A stretch of DNA of 6,260 nt, from contig JAAZLP010000181.1 in NCBI GenBank assembly GCA_012799265.1, positions 1 to 6,260 on the forward strand. Reading direction: 5' to 3'. Of the stretch, positions 5,546 through 6,260 are shown one piece after another. This stretch comes from Phyllobacteriaceae bacterium (GTDB lineage: Bacteria; Pseudomonadota; Alphaproteobacteria; Rhizobiales; Devosiaceae). How positions within the stretch are numbered: position 1 is the first letter of the stretch; each line of letters begins with the position of its first letter. The position numbers were made by a program, and so were the translations under genes. The notes under the pieces were generated by a model that was given only the letters and a program-made list of their open reading frames with translations, had not been told where the DNA came from and did not search any database.

Positions 5546-6219
5546 GCAGGGCCTTTGCCTGGATCGAGGGCACCAATCAGGGCGTGCCGTTTAACCACGA
5601 GATGTACCAGCTCGGTGCATTGGCCGGAGGCTATGGTCAGACGGAGGCGCGGGCCATTTCCCACGATGGTCGTTATGCTGTCGGCTATAGCGACGCGGCC
5701 GGAAAGACCGGCTTGGCTGTCCGCTGGAATCTTGATGGGCTCGCGTCCGGTGGTGGCTCGGCGGCGCAGAGCCTCGGTTCTCTGACCGGCGCACTTGGCA
5801 ATTCCACAGCCAATGCGGTTTCGGCCGATGGCAGTATTGTCGTGGGCTACTCTGCTGATGCCGACGGTCGCGATCGCGCCTTCCGCTGGAAGGAGGGGGC
5901 AACCAATGGCGTTGTCGATAATCCGGAAATGCTCGACATGGGCACGCTGGGCGGACATGAGAGCTGGGCCCGCGGGATCACGCGCGATGGCGTCTGGGCC
6001 GTCGGGACGTCGACCACGGAAACCGACCATGAAATCGCTTTCCGTTGGTCGGAAGAAACCGGAATGGAATCGATCGGCGACTGGCTGGCGCGCCACGATG
6101 TCGAGATTGGGGACCAGTGGCTGGCGACGGCCACATCGATTTCCGACGATGGCAGGATTGTCGGCGGCCGCATGGTCTATCTGGATGAGAATGGCAATGA
6201 GCAGTGGCGGGCTTATCTC
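5264..6219 (+). repeat. Six protein-level HAF-type repeats
   Basis: Repeats of about 40-52 codons lie at 5264-5392, 5438-5562, 5602-5727, 5764-5889, 5929-6048 and 6064-6219. Each follows the plan LGxLxG...A..IS.DG..VVGYS (9 residues) RAFRW. Examples are LGALAGG/ISHDGRYAVGYS, LGSLTG/VSADGSIVVGYS and MGTLGGH/ITRDGVWAVGTS. The name HAF derives from the recurring His/Arg-Ala-Phe triplet; here it reads RAW, RAF, LAV, RAF, IAF and RAY. The copies are diverged at DNA level, so this is an old repeat array and not a recent duplication. Confidence 0.75.
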
Positions 6220-6260
6220 GCCCGCGTCGTCGCAGAGGAGCCACCTCCGGGCGAAGAGCC
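5542..6260 (+). CDS. HAF-repeat protein, downstream piece after the frame break (3' end outside window)
   Basis: This frame is open from the break to the last base (239 codons plus two bases) and is clearly coding: it continues the interrupted repeat at once with SRAFAWIEG and then carries four more HAF repeats. The first ATG, at 5542, overlaps the upstream TGA as ATGA, but there is no convincing ribosome binding site before it and the product would have no signal peptide, so independent translation would probably give a mislocalised protein. The end, from about residue 230, turns Pro/Glu-rich. It is best read as the second half of the gene starting at 5018. Confidence 0.7.
   Translation, partial: MSRAFAWIEGTNQGVPFNHEMYQLGALAGGYGQTEARAISHDGRYAVGYSDAAGKTGLAVRWNLDGLASGGGSAAQSLGSLTGALGNSTANAVSADGSIVVGYSADADGRDRAFRWKEGATNGVVDNPEMLDMGTLGGHESWARGITRDGVWAVGTSTTETDHEIAFRWSEETGMESIGDWLARHDVEIGDQWLATATSISDDGRIVGGRMVYLDENGNEQWRAYLARVVAEEPPPGEE

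Larger units (their letters stand above)
5018..6260 (+). pseudogene. Frameshifted HAF-repeat secreted protein, probable autotransporter passenger (3' end outside window)
   Basis: One ancestral coding region is read in two frames. It opens at the ATG at 5018 (GGGAG eight bases upstream) with a clear signal peptide: basic RKRREGR, hydrophobic WLLAGMLLATTALVMAPG, and a probable cleavage site VEA/AGG near residue 37. The first frame stops at TGA 5543-5545; the next frame carries the same protein family without a stop to the window edge. HAF-type repeats run through both frames, and the break falls inside the second repeat. The sequence ends in the Pro/Glu-rich stretch AEEPPPGEEP, which suggests a linker before a domain beyond the window, plausibly an autotransporter beta-barrel. 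The break may be a real mutation or an assembly or sequencing error. Confidence 0.8.

Noticed and set aside
5482..6096. Open frame of 204 codons on the minus strand opposite the HAF repeats.
   Set aside because: The plus strand here encodes clear repeats in one continuous frame; the antisense frame has no family features.
1..6260. CRISPR arrays, tRNA or rRNA genes, insertion sequences, prophage genes or a multi-gene defence system.
   Set aside because: No regularly spaced direct repeats, cloverleaf or rRNA-like stretches, transposase motifs or terminal inverted repeats were seen; the gene set looks like ordinary chromosomal housekeeping and accessory genes.

Overview
The window is about 6.3 kb of GC-rich, gene-dense DNA with strong Shine-Dalgarno sites, short intergenic gaps and stem-loop terminators. 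The proteins (an ABC-2 exporter pair, a DUF3597 protein, a DoxX-like protein, a PchR-like AraC regulator and a HAF-repeat surface protein) suggest an alphaproteobacterial chromosome, probably Hyphomicrobiales and perhaps Devosia-like. That placement rests on remembered family resemblance, not on a search.

Layout: (1) 1-1421, plus strand: the 3' end of an ABC ATPase gene overlapping its membrane permease gene, closed by a hairpin at 1431-1454. (2) 1520-2783, minus strand: a DUF3597 protein with its own terminator, and upstream of it a spermidine-synthase-like methyltransferase-fold protein. (3) 2915-3286, plus: a four-helix DoxX-like membrane protein. It converges on a minus-strand gene at 3326-3730, a small four-helix protein resembling the heme-binding part of heme-copper oxidase subunit I. 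A perfect hairpin lies between the two. (4) 3731-3937: a divergent control region with several inverted and direct repeats. (5) 3938-4918, plus: an AraC-family regulator, followed by a strong intrinsic-terminator-like hairpin at 4973-5003. (6) 5018 to the window end, plus: a secreted HAF-repeat protein, probably an autotransporter passenger, broken by a frameshift near 5542 and running off the edge.

Apart from the ABC pair and perhaps the regulator with its divergent oxidase-like neighbour, the genes look like independent units and I see no single pathway. The two points most worth checking are the frame break in the HAF gene, where repeat spacing suggests how many bases are missing, and the terminator-like hairpin that directly abuts that gene's ribosome binding site. 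I found no mobile element, CRISPR array, tRNA or rRNA, and no convincing undescribed multi-gene system.
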